Below, one piece after another: positions 26,190 to 35,611 of a stretch of 64,000 nt of DNA. Numbering within the stretch: position 1 is the stretch's first letter; every line of letters begins with the position of its first letter. The notes beneath the pieces are model-generated. The model saw only the letters and a list, made by a program, of their open reading frames with translations, searched no databases and was not told the origin of the DNA. This DNA comes from Aequorivita xiaoshiensis (GTDB lineage: Bacteria > Bacteroidota > Bacteroidia > Flavobacteriales > Flavobacteriaceae), in the NCBI RefSeq assembly GCF_022008395.1, contig NZ_JAIRBB010000005.1:1-64000 (forward strand), read 5' to 3'. The translations under genes and the position numbers were made by a program.

Positions 26190-27470
26190 TTATTGCTTTA
26201 TCGCTGGGAGTAGTTTTGTTCTACATTCTCCAAATCCAATGCGTACCTTGTCGTTTTTACAGAATCCTCTTAAAATAACGGTGTCATTATCGTTTATAAA
26301 CTTTCTTTCTGTACCATCCGAAAGGGTGATAGGTTTAGCACCGCGCCAAGTAAGTTCTAGCATTGATCCATAAGAATCTGGAGTTGGTCCAGAAATAGTT
26401 CCGCTTCCCATCATATCACCGCTATTTACATTACATCCATTTACAGTATGATGCGCAAGTTGCTGAGCCATATTCCAATACATATATTTAAAGTTGGAAG
26501 TAGAAACTTTTGTTTCGGCTGCATTTTCTGGAGCGATATAAACTTCGAGGTTGATGTCGTAGCTTTTATTTCCTTTATACTGAAGATAAGGTAGTTGTTC
26601 TCTTTCAGGTTTTGGACCTTCTACTTTATAAGGTTGAAGTGCATCTAAGGTTACAATCCAAGGTGATATAGAAGAAGCGAAGTTTTTCGCTAAGAATGGT
26701 CCAAGAGGAACATATTCCCACTTTTGAATATCACGAGCACTCCAATCGTTAAAAAGTACCAATCCGAAAATGTAGTCTTCAGCCTCGTTTACTGGAATTG
26801 GTTCACCCAAAGCATTGGCATCAGTTGTGATAAAAGCCATTTCAAGCTCAAAATCAACTAGTTTTGACGGACCAAAAACAGGTTCGGTAGCTCCTTCAGG
26901 CATAGTTTGTCCCCACGGTCTACGAGCATTAATTCCACTAGGTATTATAGACGAACTTCTTCCGTGGTATCCCACTGGAATGTGAAGCCAGTTTGGCATT
27001 AAAGCATTTTCTTTTCCGCGAAACATTGTACCAACATTTGTGGCGTGCTCTTTACTTGAATAAAAATCGGTATAATCTCCTACTTGTACAGGAAGTTGCA
27101 TTTCTATTTCATCCATAGTAAATAGAATGTGCTTTCTGTGATTTTCATTATCGCGAAGTTCAGGATTTTCTTTGTCGAAAATATCGGCAATTCGATTACG
27201 TACCAAACGCCAAGTTTTTCTTCCATCACTTATAAAATCATTTAATGTGTCTTGAAGAAAAATATCATCAGTGAGGTCAATTCCTTTGAAATAGCCTAGT
27301 TGATGTAAAGCACCTAGGTCTATAGCATAGTCTCCTATACGGGTGCCGATAGTAATAATATCATCTCTGGTTAAGAAAACGCCAAAAGGGATATTTTGAA
27401 TTGGAAAATCTGTATCTGGATTAGTTTCGAGCCAGGTTTTTCGATTAGGGTCATTAGCTGTTATAGGCAT
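26190..27470 (-). CDS. fahA: Fumarylacetoacetase
   Basis: Last step of tyrosine and phenylalanine catabolism, hydrolysis of fumarylacetoacetate to fumarate and acetoacetate. The N-terminal SH3-like domain opens NIPFGVF. The catalytic domain has DYTDFYSSKEHATNVG with its catalytic His and metal ligand, the metal-binding ELEMAF and NDWSARDIQ segments, and the oxyanion-region GSGTISG. At 426 aa it is full length. It diverges from glyA. No other homogentisate-pathway gene is adjacent. Confidence 0.96.
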   Translation of the reverse strand: MPITANDPNRKTWLETNPDTDFPIQNIPFGVFLTRDDIITIGTRIGDYAIDLGALHQLGYFKGIDLTDDIFLQDTLNDFISDGRKTWRLVRNRIADIFDKENPELRDNENHRKHILFTMDEIEMQLPVQVGDYTDFYSSKEHATNVGTMFRGKENALMPNWLHIPVGYHGRSSSIIPSGINARRPWGQTMPEGATEPVFGPSKLVDFELEMAFITTDANALGEPIPVNEAEDYIFGLVLFNDWSARDIQKWEYVPLGPFLAKNFASSISPWIVTLDALQPYKVEGPKPEREQLPYLQYKGNKSYDINLEVYIAPENAAETKVSTSNFKYMYWNMAQQLAHHTVNGCNVNSGDMMGSGTISGPTPDSYGSMLELTWRGAKPITLSDGTERKFINDNDTVILRGFCKNDKVRIGFGECRTKLLPAIKQ

Positions 27471-27636
27471 TTTTTAATATCTTTTATAGTTGTGAAATAA
27501 AACTAAGTAAAAATTATTCGAATTACTGAAATTCAAGGAATTAATTATGGAATAAGAATAGTTTGTAACTTATGTTTTGTTCATTAAATTCTTCATCAAA
27601 TATATATATTTCACGACAGTTACCAATTGGATTTGC

Positions 27637-27644
27637 TATTTTTG
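27637..27644 (+). promoter_or_regulatory. Candidate -7 box TATTTTTG upstream of glyA
   Basis: Perfect TAnnTTTG, leaving a leader of about 110 bases. A second, weaker box (TAGCTTTA) lies at 27672-27679. The 285-base fahA/glyA interval shows no riboswitch that I recognise. Confidence 0.4.
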
Positions 27645-27755
27645 GAATTAATTAACTTTCAATAAAAATATTAGCTTTACAAAAGGTTTGAAGAGCTTAT
27701 TTTTTTGAAAATAAACACATGATTTAACCCTTATTTCAAATAATAAAATTTTACT

Positions 27756-29030
27756 ATGAAACGCGACGAACAGATTTTTGAACTCATAGAAGAGGAAAAA
27801 CTAAGACAGAAAAATGGTTTGGAGCTGATAGCTTCAGAGAATTTTGTAAGCGACCAAGTTATGGAGGCTGCTGGATCGGTTTTAACTAATAAATATGCTG
27901 AAGGTTATCCAGGTAAGCGCTATTACGGAGGTTGTGAAATTGTTGATGAAGTGGAACAACTAGCAATTGATCGTGCAAAAACACTTTTTGGAGCTGAATA
28001 TGCAAACGTGCAGCCACATAGTGGTTCACAAGCAAATACCGCTGTTTTTGCAGCTTGCTTAAACCCAGGCGATAAATATTTAGGCTTTGACCTTTCTCAC
28101 GGTGGTCATCTTACGCACGGTTCACCTGTAAACTTCTCTGGTAAACTTTACAACCCTGTTTTCTATGGTGTTGAAAAAGAAACTGGACTCATCAATTACG
28201 ATAAGGTTGAGGAAATTGCACTAAGAGAAAAGCCAAAAATGATAATCGCTGGAGCTTCTGCATATTCACGTGAAATGGATTACAAGCGTTTTCGCGAGAT
28301 TGCAGACAAAGTTGGTGCAATCCTTTTTGCAGATATAGCCCACCCAGCAGGTCTTATTGCTAAAGGTATTATTGGTGATCCAATACCATATTGCCATATT
28401 GCAACTACTACAACACACAAAACTTTACGCGGACCTCGTGGAGGTATGATTTTAATGGGGAAAGATTTTGAAAACCCGTTTGGAATTAAACTGAAAAACG
28501 GAAAACCTCGTAAAATGAGTAGTATCTTGGATAGTGCAATTTTTCCAGGAAACCAAGGAGGGCCATTAGAGCACATTATCGCGGCTAAAGCAGTTGCATT
28601 TGGTGAAGCATTAACTGATGAGTTCTTGCACTATATGGTACAAGTGAAGAAAAATGCAGCAGTAATGGCTCAGCATTTTGTTGATAAAGGTTACGATCTT
28701 ATCTCAGGTGGTACAGATAACCATATGATGCTTATTGACCTTCGAAATAAAAATATTTCTGGAAAAGAGGCAGAAGAAGCACTTAGCAAAGCTGATATTA
28801 CAGTAAATAAAAACATGGTGCCTTTTGATGATAAATCACCTTTTGTAACAAGTGGAATTAGAGTTGGAACTGCAGCCGTTACAACACGTGGTTTAGTTGA
28901 AAAAGATATGGGTAAAATTGTCGACTTAATTGATGAGGTAATTATGAATCACGATAATGAAGCTAAATTAGAGAGCATTGCCGAAGAAGTTAACAAGATG
29001 ATGTCTGGTTTACCACTTTTTAAAATGTAA
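27756..29030 (+). CDS. glyA: Serine hydroxymethyltransferase
   Basis: PLP enzyme that interconverts serine plus tetrahydrofolate with glycine plus 5,10-methylene-tetrahydrofolate, the main source of one-carbon units. The N-terminal [13 protein letters not shown], the [11 protein letters not shown] cofactor loop, the DIAHPAGL segment and the PLP-lysine motif [14 protein letters not shown] are intact. At 424 aa the length is standard. It is preceded by a long AT-rich leader and followed by a strong hairpin terminator, so it is monocistronic. Confidence 0.97.
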   Translation: MKRDEQIFELIEEEKLRQKNGLELIASENFVSDQVMEAAGSVLTNKYAEGYPGKRYYGGCEIVDEVEQLAIDRAKTLFGAEYANVQPHSGSQANTAVFAACLNPGDKYLGFDLSHGGHLTHGSPVNFSGKLYNPVFYGVEKETGLINYDKVEEIALREKPKMIIAGASAYSREMDYKRFREIADKVGAILFADIAHPAGLIAKGIIGDPIPYCHIATTTTHKTLRGPRGGMILMGKDFENPFGIKLKNGKPRKMSSILDSAIFPGNQGGPLEHIIAAKAVAFGEALTDEFLHYMVQVKKNAAVMAQHFVDKGYDLISGGTDNHMMLIDLRNKNISGKEAEEALSKADITVNKNMVPFDDKSPFVTSGIRVGTAAVTTRGLVEKDMGKIVDLIDEVIMNHDNEAKLESIAEEVNKMMSGLPLFKM

Positions 29031-29040
29031 TAACTTCTAG

Positions 29041-29099
29041 AAAACAACTCTCTAATTTTCTTAGGAATATATCTAAGTATGGTTGGAGAGTTGTTTTTT
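29041..29099 (+). terminator. Terminator after glyA
   Basis: AACAACTCTC (29043-29052) pairs with GAGAGTTGTT (29086-29095). A nested CTTAG/CTAAG hairpin sits in between, and six T follow. Confidence 0.88.
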
Positions 29100-29201
29100 A
29101 TAATAGATTTATAGACTTAAATCTGAATAAATTAGATCGATAGATAAACTTTCTAATAGGTACTAAAAACAATTAGAACTTTTTTTTAAAAATAGATTGT
29201 A

Positions 29202-29681
29202 ATGATTACAGAAGAAGATAAAAAATTTATAAATAGAGCGATTGAACTTTCTGAAAAAGGGATGAATGCTGATGCTGGTGGTCCCTTTGGAGCCATAGTA
29301 GTAAAGAATGGTGAAATCATCGCCGAAGGGTATAATCAAGTAACATCAAGTAACGATCCTACTGCTCACGCTGAGGTTGTAGCTATTCGTATGGCTTGTG
29401 AAAAACTGAATACATTCCAGCTGGATGATTGTATTATTTACACCTCATGCGAACCTTGCCCTATGTGCTTAGGTGCGATTTATTGGGCTCGACCAAAAGC
29501 TGTGTATTATGCTTGTACTAAAGAAGACGCAGCTGAAATAGGTTTCGACGACCATTTTATTTATGATGAAATAGATAAGAATATTGAAGATAGAAACGTA
29601 AAATTTATCAATCTAAATAGAGAAGAAGGTAGAGTCGTTTTTAATAAATGGGAAGATAAAGAGGGGAGAGTGGATTACTAA
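29202..29681 (+). CDS. guaD: Guanine deaminase, cytidine-deaminase-fold (GuaD type)
   Basis: Zinc enzyme that deaminates guanine to xanthine. The zinc ligands and catalytic Glu are in HAEV (H56, E58) and CEPCPMC (C86, C89). The sequence around them (GGPFGAIVVKNGEIIAEG, ARPKAVYYA, GFDDHFIY) matches Bacillus GuaD more closely than the tRNA deaminase TadA, which shares the fold. At 159 aa it has the GuaD length. It is followed by an unrelated lipoprotein gene 29 bases on. Confidence 0.87.
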   Translation: MITEEDKKFINRAIELSEKGMNADAGGPFGAIVVKNGEIIAEGYNQVTSSNDPTAHAEVVAIRMACEKLNTFQLDDCIIYTSCEPCPMCLGAIYWARPKAVYYACTKEDAAEIGFDDHFIYDEIDKNIEDRNVKFINLNREEGRVVFNKWEDKEGRVDY

Positions 29682-29710
29682 ATAATTGTTTTGAATTGAG
29701 CTTTTAGTGA

Positions 29711-30208
29711 ATGAATAAAATTAAATACATCGTTGTCGCCGCAGTTTTATGGTCTTCAATCTCCTGTCAAAATGAAAGATATAATAATCCATCTATTACG
29801 GGGCTTTGGAAACTGGAAGGTATGAAGGTGCGAGATACTACAACTAATACTTGGAGTCCTTACCGCGGTGGGATGGATGGTTATCTATTATATGGTAACA
29901 ACAATCATGTAGCACTACATCTTTATGATAATGGTTACGAAAATGTAGATATAGAATTTCCAAATTTTACAGATTCCATTTCATTAGAGGCTTTAAAGCA
30001 CATTACTAAATCTTATTATTATATGGGAAATTATAAAGTTTCTGAAGCAGATAGTATTGTGTCTCATTACAAACTATCGCATTCAAACCCTTCCGAATTT
30101 GGACTTACAGCCCAAAGAAGGTTTTACTTTGTTGGCGATACTTTAATTATGCAACCTGTAGAACGAAAAAATTCAAGATTAAAACTAAAATGGTTGAAGG
30201 TTAAATAA
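29711..30208 (+). CDS. Small lipocalin-like lipoprotein
   Basis: Lipoprotein signal with lipid Cys19 (SSISCQ). The mature part begins SITGLWKLEGM, the opening of lipocalin-like (DUF4488/DUF5004-type) beta-barrel proteins common in Bacteroidota, and ends in strands RRFYFVGDTLIMQP. At 165 aa it is likely attached to the envelope and may bind a small ligand, but no ligand can be assigned. It is probably transcribed with guaD, and a terminator follows. Confidence 0.7.
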   Translation: MNKIKYIVVAAVLWSSISCQNERYNNPSITGLWKLEGMKVRDTTTNTWSPYRGGMDGYLLYGNNNHVALHLYDNGYENVDIEFPNFTDSISLEALKHITKSYYYMGNYKVSEADSIVSHYKLSHSNPSEFGLTAQRRFYFVGDTLIMQPVERKNSRLKLKWLKVK

Positions 30209-30232
30209 CAATTTCATTAAAAATAGTGCAGT

Positions 30233-30261
30233 AAAAAACCCATTCTAGAGATGGGTTTTTT
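30233..30261. terminator. Terminator between two convergent lipoprotein genes
   Basis: AAAAAACCCAT / ATGGGTTTTTT, an 11-bp stem with a 7-base loop and runs on both sides, suitable for both directions. Confidence 0.88.
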
Positions 30262-30284
30262 ATTGAAAATAAATGTTTTAAAAT

Positions 30285-31814
30285 TTAAGGTTCAGGAAAA
30301 ACAGTAGCCTCATAAGCTCCTGCATCCGGAGGAGTACTTCTAGAATTTCCGTTTAAATCTATGTTTGGGCTTACATTATTTTTACCAATATTATCAGCTC
30401 CTGAAGTTCCGGCTTCAATATTGTAATTGTTAAGTGTAGTGTCCTGGAACATAGGTTCTATATTGAACTTTGAATCGGTATAAAATTGAGGGTTTTCAAA
30501 ATCGTAAATAGGGTTGTCACTAAATTCCCCTGTAGGATCTTCGAATCGCAACAACGAATTGGTGAAGTTAAAATTGAAATCAGCTTCCGAATTTTTTAAC
30601 AATGAAAATTCACGACGCTCACTTCCATAAATAATACAATTGGTAAAATTAGCTTTTACTAAATCCGCTACAAAAATATACTCTTCGGTTTCTAGACTGT
30701 TGTCTAATGAAACTGTAGGGAAGGTACGGAATCCATTGTTCCAGTAATTAGCAAATGTAGAATGTCTAAACTCGTAACTTCCGCCAAGTTGTACTGCTAA
30801 TGATGATTGTCCACTATTGCTTATTACCATATTTTCAGCATCTATTACTCCAGTTCGCGCTAATAAACCAACGTTCGCGCTGTTGTAAATCTGTACGTTT
30901 TTTAAAGTAATAGGACTGTCTTCAAGTAATAATCCAACTGTACTATTCTTTATAGTTGTGTAATTGAATTCATTATTTACACTTCCACTTGTAAATCTAA
31001 TGGTAAGCCATTGTCCAGGAACATCAGCAAAACCAGGTTCTAATCTATCCCCTTCAAAAATAATTTCATTTTCCATTGCCTCGCGGTCCAAACTTGGTGC
31101 GCCCAAAGCCTTCATAGTAGCATTTTCAGCAACAATAATTCCGCTTCCTGCGTGAAAATGAACGCGAGCACCAGCTTCAACCATAAGTGTTTTATTACTT
31201 GGTACAGCTGCATAACCATAAATTACATAGGGTTTTTCATTTGTAAATGTAAGCTCGTCGTCGTCAAGGAAGAATCCTTTTACAAGTATATCATTGCCAT
31301 CGCTGTCCATACCTAAGTTGAGAGATTCGTAAGTACCGTCCTCATATTTTTCTGGATATAGAAAAACAGCATCTTTCACCAAAGTAACTAATTCTACTTT
31401 TTGTTCATTGCCGCCGGTATCGAAAAGAAGTTGGTCAGTATAAAGAAATTCTTCAGGGTTTGTAGGTACTCCTGTTACGTCAAAGGTGGTTTCAATAAAT
31501 ATGAAAATACTGTCCTTGGCAAGTATTTGAACATTTTCAAATACTTTACCAGGCATACCATCTACATTAAGTCGGTAACTTGAAGATTCTCCTTCTTTCA
31601 ATCGAACAGTAGGAATGTTGATGTCTTCATCACTTCGATTATAAACCTTTAAATTATATGTGCTTGAACCAATGTTAGAAAAAATAGTGTCTAACATAAC
31701 TGTGTCCTTCGAAAATTCTAACTTTCCAGTACTTGCAACAGTTTCAAAGTCGTTTCGGCACGAACTCCATAGCACTAAGCAACTCAAAATTGCTAATCCG
31801 TATAAATACCTCAT
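30285..31814 (-). CDS. Parallel beta-helix lipoprotein
   Basis: Lipid Cys19 (LWSSCRND) is followed by an Ig-like domain (about 25-145), then a right-handed parallel beta-helix (about 190-430) with short repeating rungs of the types TIKNSTVGLLL and MVISNSGQSSL. It ends with the PPDAGAYE motif typical of choice-of-anchor or beta-helix proteins in Bacteroidota. Beta-helices of this kind often bind or cleave polysaccharides, but no catalytic cluster can be picked out. The 509-aa protein is probably an outer-surface lipoprotein. Confidence 0.75.
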   Translation of the reverse strand: MRYLYGLAILSCLVLWSSCRNDFETVASTGKLEFSKDTVMLDTIFSNIGSSTYNLKVYNRSDEDINIPTVRLKEGESSSYRLNVDGMPGKVFENVQILAKDSIFIFIETTFDVTGVPTNPEEFLYTDQLLFDTGGNEQKVELVTLVKDAVFLYPEKYEDGTYESLNLGMDSDGNDILVKGFFLDDDELTFTNEKPYVIYGYAAVPSNKTLMVEAGARVHFHAGSGIIVAENATMKALGAPSLDREAMENEIIFEGDRLEPGFADVPGQWLTIRFTSGSVNNEFNYTTIKNSTVGLLLEDSPITLKNVQIYNSANVGLLARTGVIDAENMVISNSGQSSLAVQLGGSYEFRHSTFANYWNNGFRTFPTVSLDNSLETEEYIFVADLVKANFTNCIIYGSERREFSLLKNSEADFNFNFTNSLLRFEDPTGEFSDNPIYDFENPQFYTDSKFNIEPMFQDTTLNNYNIEAGTSGADNIGKNNVSPNIDLNGNSRSTPPDAGAYEATVFPEP

Positions 31815-31910
31815 TCAAATAAAGTTTTGGTAAAAATATAACTTTTTATGAAGCTTATTATTGTAATGCTAAAAGAAGTTTTGAAAGGTTATTTTGTAAA
31901 ATATTATTGT

Positions 31911-31960
31911 AAAAAAAATCAACCACGAATTCAAAATTTGCTTAGTGAATTCGCAGTTGA
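31911..31960 (-). terminator. Terminator after the glutamine cyclotransferase gene
   Basis: CGAATTC (31926-31932) pairs with GAATTCG (31947-31953), and the outer TCAAC pairs with GTTGA. The eight A at 31911-31918 form the U tract of the minus-strand transcript. Confidence 0.8.
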
Positions 31961-31990
31961 AAAATAGTTACTTAAAATTATAAGGGTTTT

Positions 31991-33034
31991 TTACTTTTCG
32001 ATAATCTCAATTTTAAAAAGTTTATCCCAGTTTTTACCAGTAATGTAAAGTATGTTTTCTTCACCTTTATAAGCAATCCCGTTTAGGACATCTAGTTTTG
32101 GGTGCTGCGTCACTTTATCTTTAAGGTCGGTAAGATCAATTACTCCTTCTACCGCCCCATTTTTAGGGTTGATAATAGCGATTGAACCTTGTTGATATAC
32201 ATTCGCGTAAATTTTTCCTTCTACCCATTCTAATTCGTTAACACTGCTGATTTTACTAGTGTTTGTGAAAATCTCGATATAGTCTTTTTCGGCAAGTGTG
32301 TTTGGGTTTAAGGTCCAAATTTTATCTGTTCCGTCACTTTTATAGATGTTTACTCCATCCTGACAAAGTCCCCAACCTTCTTTACTTTTACCGTAAACAA
32401 AAGTTCCAGTTTGTTCCATGGTTTCCAAATTGTAGATGAAGCCAGTGTTTTCTCTCCAAGTGAGTTGGTAAATTTTGTTGTTTAATATGGTAAGTCCTTC
32501 ACCAAAATATTGATCGGCAAGTTTTACCATTTGTAAGACCTCACCCGTTTTGTAGTCGGTTTTTCTAAGGGTAGATTCTTTATATTGCCCTGTGCTTTCG
32601 TATAGAATGTCACCATTAAACTCTAAACCTTGAGTATATGCATTTATATCGTGCGGATAGGTTTCAATAACTTTATATGTGTATAGCTTTGGTTTTATTG
32701 AAGATAAAATAAGGAGTTTTGTTGATGCTTCATATTCATCACCATCGCTATAAATTTTGGCTGATAACGTTTTCTCTCCAAGTTTTTGTCCAGTAAGTGA
32801 TATGATTTTCCCAGAAGCTTCAATCCTTTCGTTGTTTAAAAAGTAGGCGATAGAATCTATTTTTAAACTTTTCTTGTTGTTCATTGTCAAAGAAATAGCA
32901 TCTTCGGTGGTATATGTCTTCTTCGGCTCGTTAATTTCGAGTGAAAAAGCATCTTTTTTGTCTTCAGAATTATTTCCGCAGCTACCTAAAAAAAGCAGTA
33001 AGAGCGTAGGAACTAAAGTGTTATAGATTTTCAT
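31991..33034 (-). CDS. Glutaminyl-peptide cyclotransferase lipoprotein
   Basis: Forms pyroglutamate at the N-terminus of peptides and proteins that begin with Gln. Lipid Cys19 (LFLGSCGNN) is followed by about 95 residues of Ig-like domain. The catalytic beta-propeller then has the diagnostic opening YPHDINAYTQGLEF, the KESTLRK and YFGEGLT segments, and LNGIAY near the end. In Bacteroidota many exported proteins carry an N-terminal pyroglutamate, which fits this envelope location. The 347-aa length is normal for the Ig-fused type. Confidence 0.9.
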   Translation of the reverse strand: MKIYNTLVPTLLLLFLGSCGNNSEDKKDAFSLEINEPKKTYTTEDAISLTMNNKKSLKIDSIAYFLNNERIEASGKIISLTGQKLGEKTLSAKIYSDGDEYEASTKLLILSSIKPKLYTYKVIETYPHDINAYTQGLEFNGDILYESTGQYKESTLRKTDYKTGEVLQMVKLADQYFGEGLTILNNKIYQLTWRENTGFIYNLETMEQTGTFVYGKSKEGWGLCQDGVNIYKSDGTDKIWTLNPNTLAEKDYIEIFTNTSKISSVNELEWVEGKIYANVYQQGSIAIINPKNGAVEGVIDLTDLKDKVTQHPKLDVLNGIAYKGEENILYITGKNWDKLFKIEIIEK

Positions 33035-33088
33035 GATTCACGATAATTTTTCTGCAAGGTATTTATTAAAATTGAAATGTGAAAATAC

Positions 33089-33118
33089 TTGGAAAAACTT
33101 GAAAAAGCTTTATCTTTG
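33089..33118 (+). promoter_or_regulatory. Promoter of the SRP RNA gene
   Basis: TTG at 33089-33091, 19 bases of spacing, then a perfect TATCTTTG at 33111-33118. The predicted start coincides with the 5' end of the RNA stem at 33123. Confidence 0.75.
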
Positions 33119-33120
33119 CA

Positions 33121-33218
33121 GCGGCAAGTCCTACACAACCAGCTCCTGTTGAATCCTCCAGGGCGGGAACGCAGCAAAGGTAAATGGTCGTAGCGGTGTG
33201 ATGTAGGTAGCTTGCCAT
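33121..33218 (+). ncRNA. ffs: Signal recognition particle RNA (4.5S-type)
   Basis: RNA core of the signal recognition particle. With Ffh it targets membrane and exported proteins to the translocon. The conserved apical region CAGGGCGGGAACGCAGCAA contains the hallmark GCAGCA asymmetric loop and a GNRA-like cap. GGCAAG at 33123-33128 pairs with CTTGCC at 33211-33216 to close the long hairpin, and CCTACA pairs with TGTAGG next to it. Roughly 95 nt is normal for the short bacterial form. A T run follows. Ends are approximate. Confidence 0.88.
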
Positions 33219-33360
33219 TTTTTATGCGATAAACTTTCGTTCTGAAGGTAGCTCAAAAAAATTCTAAAGGGAAATAGAATAGATTCTAAAAATTATCTCC
33301 AACTCAACCTTTTCCTTACAGCACAGCAGTTTTGCTTCTAGTGCCTTTTTGCAAAAACTA

Positions 33361-33392
33361 TTTGGAAAACTGATTGCATAAACGCACCTTTG
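33361..33392 (+). promoter_or_regulatory. Promoter of the SDR gene
   Basis: TTTG at 33361-33364, 20 bases of spacing, then CACCTTTG (one mismatch to TAnnTTTG) at 33385-33392. It overlaps the TTG at 33374 that would give a longer protein and so supports the ATG at 33410. Confidence 0.55.
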
Positions 33393-33409
33393 CTTTTCAA
33401 CAAAATTTT

Positions 33410-34216
33410 ATGTCTAAAACAGTACTAATCACAGGCGGTTCTTCAGGAATTGGTAAGGCTATTGGCGAATATTTATCAAAACGTGGTTACCAAGTGTACG
33501 GAACAAGTAGAAATCCTAATAGAATCTCAAGTTCGGTATTTCCGTTATTAAAGATGGATGTAAACGATACTGAATCTATTGAGGATGTTATTTCTGAAAT
33601 AATCGACAGATCAAAAAGGATTGACGTTGTTATAAATAACGCCGGTGTTGGAATCACGGGACCTATTGAAGAAACTCCAGAATCTGAGATTAAAAAGGCT
33701 TTTCAAACCAATTTTTACGGGCCTATTAATGTGATTAAGGCTATAATGCCGCATATGCGAGAACAGGGCGGAGGACATATATTAAATATCACCTCTATAG
33801 CTGGGTACATGGGACTTCCATATCGTGGAATATACTCTGCAACCAAAGCTGCTTTAGAAATTACTATAGAGGCAATGCGAATGGAAACTTTGCAATTTGG
33901 TGTAAAAATGACCAATATAGCACCAGGTGATTTCGCTACTAATATTGCTGCAGGTAGGTATCACTCTCCAGTTTTGGATGATTCACCTTATAAAAGGGAT
34001 TACGGAAACACCTTAAAGATGATGGATGAACATGTAGATAATGGCGGTGATCCCTTAGAAATGGCAAAAGTAGTTCATAAAATTATTGAAACTCCAAACC
34101 CTAAGATACACTATAAGGTAGGAGCTCCTTTGCAAAAATTTTCTATTGTTTTAAAACGCGTATTGCCAGATAGAGTTTACGAACGATTGCTTTTGAAGCA
34201 TTACGGGTTGAAATGA
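33410..34216 (+). CDS. Short-chain dehydrogenase/reductase
   Basis: Classical SDR with the cofactor motif TGGSSGIG (residues 8-15), the NNAGVG structural motif, catalytic Ser in NITSIAG, and the YSATK Tyr-Lys pair, followed by APGDFATN. NADP preference is suggested by the basic/serine residues after the second strand (TSRNPNR). The substrate is unknown. The frame could extend to a TTG at 33374, but that codon lies within the promoter, and the ATG here puts the first beta strand (KTVLITGG) immediately after the start. Confidence 0.9.
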   Translation: MSKTVLITGGSSGIGKAIGEYLSKRGYQVYGTSRNPNRISSSVFPLLKMDVNDTESIEDVISEIIDRSKRIDVVINNAGVGITGPIEETPESEIKKAFQTNFYGPINVIKAIMPHMREQGGGHILNITSIAGYMGLPYRGIYSATKAALEITIEAMRMETLQFGVKMTNIAPGDFATNIAAGRYHSPVLDDSPYKRDYGNTLKMMDEHVDNGGDPLEMAKVVHKIIETPNPKIHYKVGAPLQKFSIVLKRVLPDRVYERLLLKHYGLK

Positions 34217-34240
34217 TACTTTAGGATTAATACAAATAAT

Positions 34241-34807
34241 ATGAAACTAAAATTTTATATTTTTCTTTTAGCATCAATAATACCTTCAATTGCTTTTTCA
34301 CAAATCACACGACCATGTACAATCTATTTGAAATCTGGAGAAGTAATTTCTGAAATGAGAGGGACTTACCACAATAAAAATTTCAAATATTACAAAAAAG
34401 TTGGAGAAAGGTTTAACAAAATAAAGATTGAACTACTTGACTCAGTATTATTAACTGAAGAATCTGGAAGTATAACTAAGCTACGTTTCCTTCCGGTTAT
34501 AGGAGATAAAAAAATTCAGATTGTTGAACAAATCGTCATTGGTAAATTAGAACTCTACCAACAAATAACAAATAATCAATATAATACGGATTATCAATAT
34601 TTCATTCGAGATAAAAATCAGGAAAAATTGACTAAAATTGAGACAAGCAGGTTTGGTAGTAATAAAGCGAAATCAATATTGTTTCCTTTTATAGAGGATT
34701 GTCCCGAATTGGTTAGTAAAATTGAAAATAATGTCTTTAAGGTAATCCCAGATATTACGCTAATAATCGGAACCTATAATATTACTTGTGGGCTTAATAA
34801 AAACTAA
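34241..34807 (+). CDS. Hypothetical exported protein
   Basis: Signal peptide of about 20 residues (LLASIIPSIAFSQ) and a 168-residue mature part with an ITRPCTIYLKSGE start and two further Cys (ECP-like FIEDCPE and NITCGLN). Beta-rich and charged, with no membrane segment. I do not recognise a family. It lies 24 bases after the SDR gene and 63 bases before the aldolase gene. A periplasmic location is the only inference I would make. Confidence 0.55.
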   Translation: MKLKFYIFLLASIIPSIAFSQITRPCTIYLKSGEVISEMRGTYHNKNFKYYKKVGERFNKIKIELLDSVLLTEESGSITKLRFLPVIGDKKIQIVEQIVIGKLELYQQITNNQYNTDYQYFIRDKNQEKLTKIETSRFGSNKAKSILFPFIEDCPELVSKIENNVFKVIPDITLIIGTYNITCGLNKN

Positions 34808-34870
34808 GTAATGTCTATTTATCAATCATTTCTTCACTATTTTTACAATAATTAATTTGAAACCACTTTT

Positions 34871-35524
34871 ATGAAATTTTTTATTGATACTGCAAACCTC
34901 GACCAAATAAAAGAAGCACAAGACCTAGGTGTGCTAGACGGCGTAACTACTAATCCATCATTGATGGCTAAAGAGGGCATTACTGGCCGAAATAATATTT
35001 TAAAGCATTATGTAGATATTTGCAACATTGTAGATGGAGATGTATCTGCAGAAGTAATCGCAACAGACTTTGAAGGTATGGTGAAGGAAGGTGAGGAGCT
35101 TGCCGAGTTACACCCGCAAATTGTTGTGAAAATTCCAATGATTAAAGACGGTGTAAAGGCATTAAAATACTTTACCGATCACGGTATTCGTACAAATTGT
35201 ACCTTGGTATTTTCTGCAGGACAGGCATTATTAGCTGCAAAAGCTGGAGCGACCTATGTTTCTCCATTTATAGGACGACTTGACGATATTTCAACTGATG
35301 GGTTGGAATTAATTGCAGATATTAGATTAATTTATGATAACTATGGTTTTGAAACTGAGATTTTAGCAGCATCTGTTCGTCACACAATGCATGTAATTAA
35401 CTGTGCTAAAATAGGAGCAGATGTTATGACCGGTCCTTTATCTTCTATAGAAGGGTTGCTAAAACACCCACTAACCGATATTGGTTTGGAAAAGTTTCTT
35501 GAAGATTATAAAAAAGGAAATTAA
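34871..35524 (+). CDS. fsa: Fructose-6-phosphate aldolase / short transaldolase
   Basis: 217-aa TIM barrel of the short transaldolase (TalC/Fsa) subfamily. DTANL opens the first strand, GVTTNPSLMAKEG follows, and the Schiff-base Lys87 lies in VVKIPM. TNCTLVFSAGQALLAAKAGA and SPFIGRLDD complete the signature. Short members carry either fructose-6-phosphate aldolase or transaldolase activity, and most phylogenetically similar proteins act as transaldolases in the pentose phosphate pathway. The two cannot be told apart here with confidence. Confidence 0.9.
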   Translation: MKFFIDTANLDQIKEAQDLGVLDGVTTNPSLMAKEGITGRNNILKHYVDICNIVDGDVSAEVIATDFEGMVKEGEELAELHPQIVVKIPMIKDGVKALKYFTDHGIRTNCTLVFSAGQALLAAKAGATYVSPFIGRLDDISTDGLELIADIRLIYDNYGFETEILAASVRHTMHVINCAKIGADVMTGPLSSIEGLLKHPLTDIGLEKFLEDYKKGN

Positions 35525-35611
35525 TGAGACTTCAATAAATATTGAGATTAAAGGTCTCAAAATATAATATTAACGCTTTAATATGTTGGTTCAAAACAAC
35601 TTATTGAAGCG

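Noticed and set aside
27472-27755. Riboswitch in the long glyA leader
   Set aside because: The AT-rich leader has no recognisable glycine, THF or SAM aptamer core; two -7-like boxes explain much of it.
33123-33216. Possible tRNA or riboswitch before the SDR gene
   Set aside because: The conserved GGGCGGGAACGCAGCAA core and the closing GGCAAG/CTTGCC stem identify it as SRP RNA.
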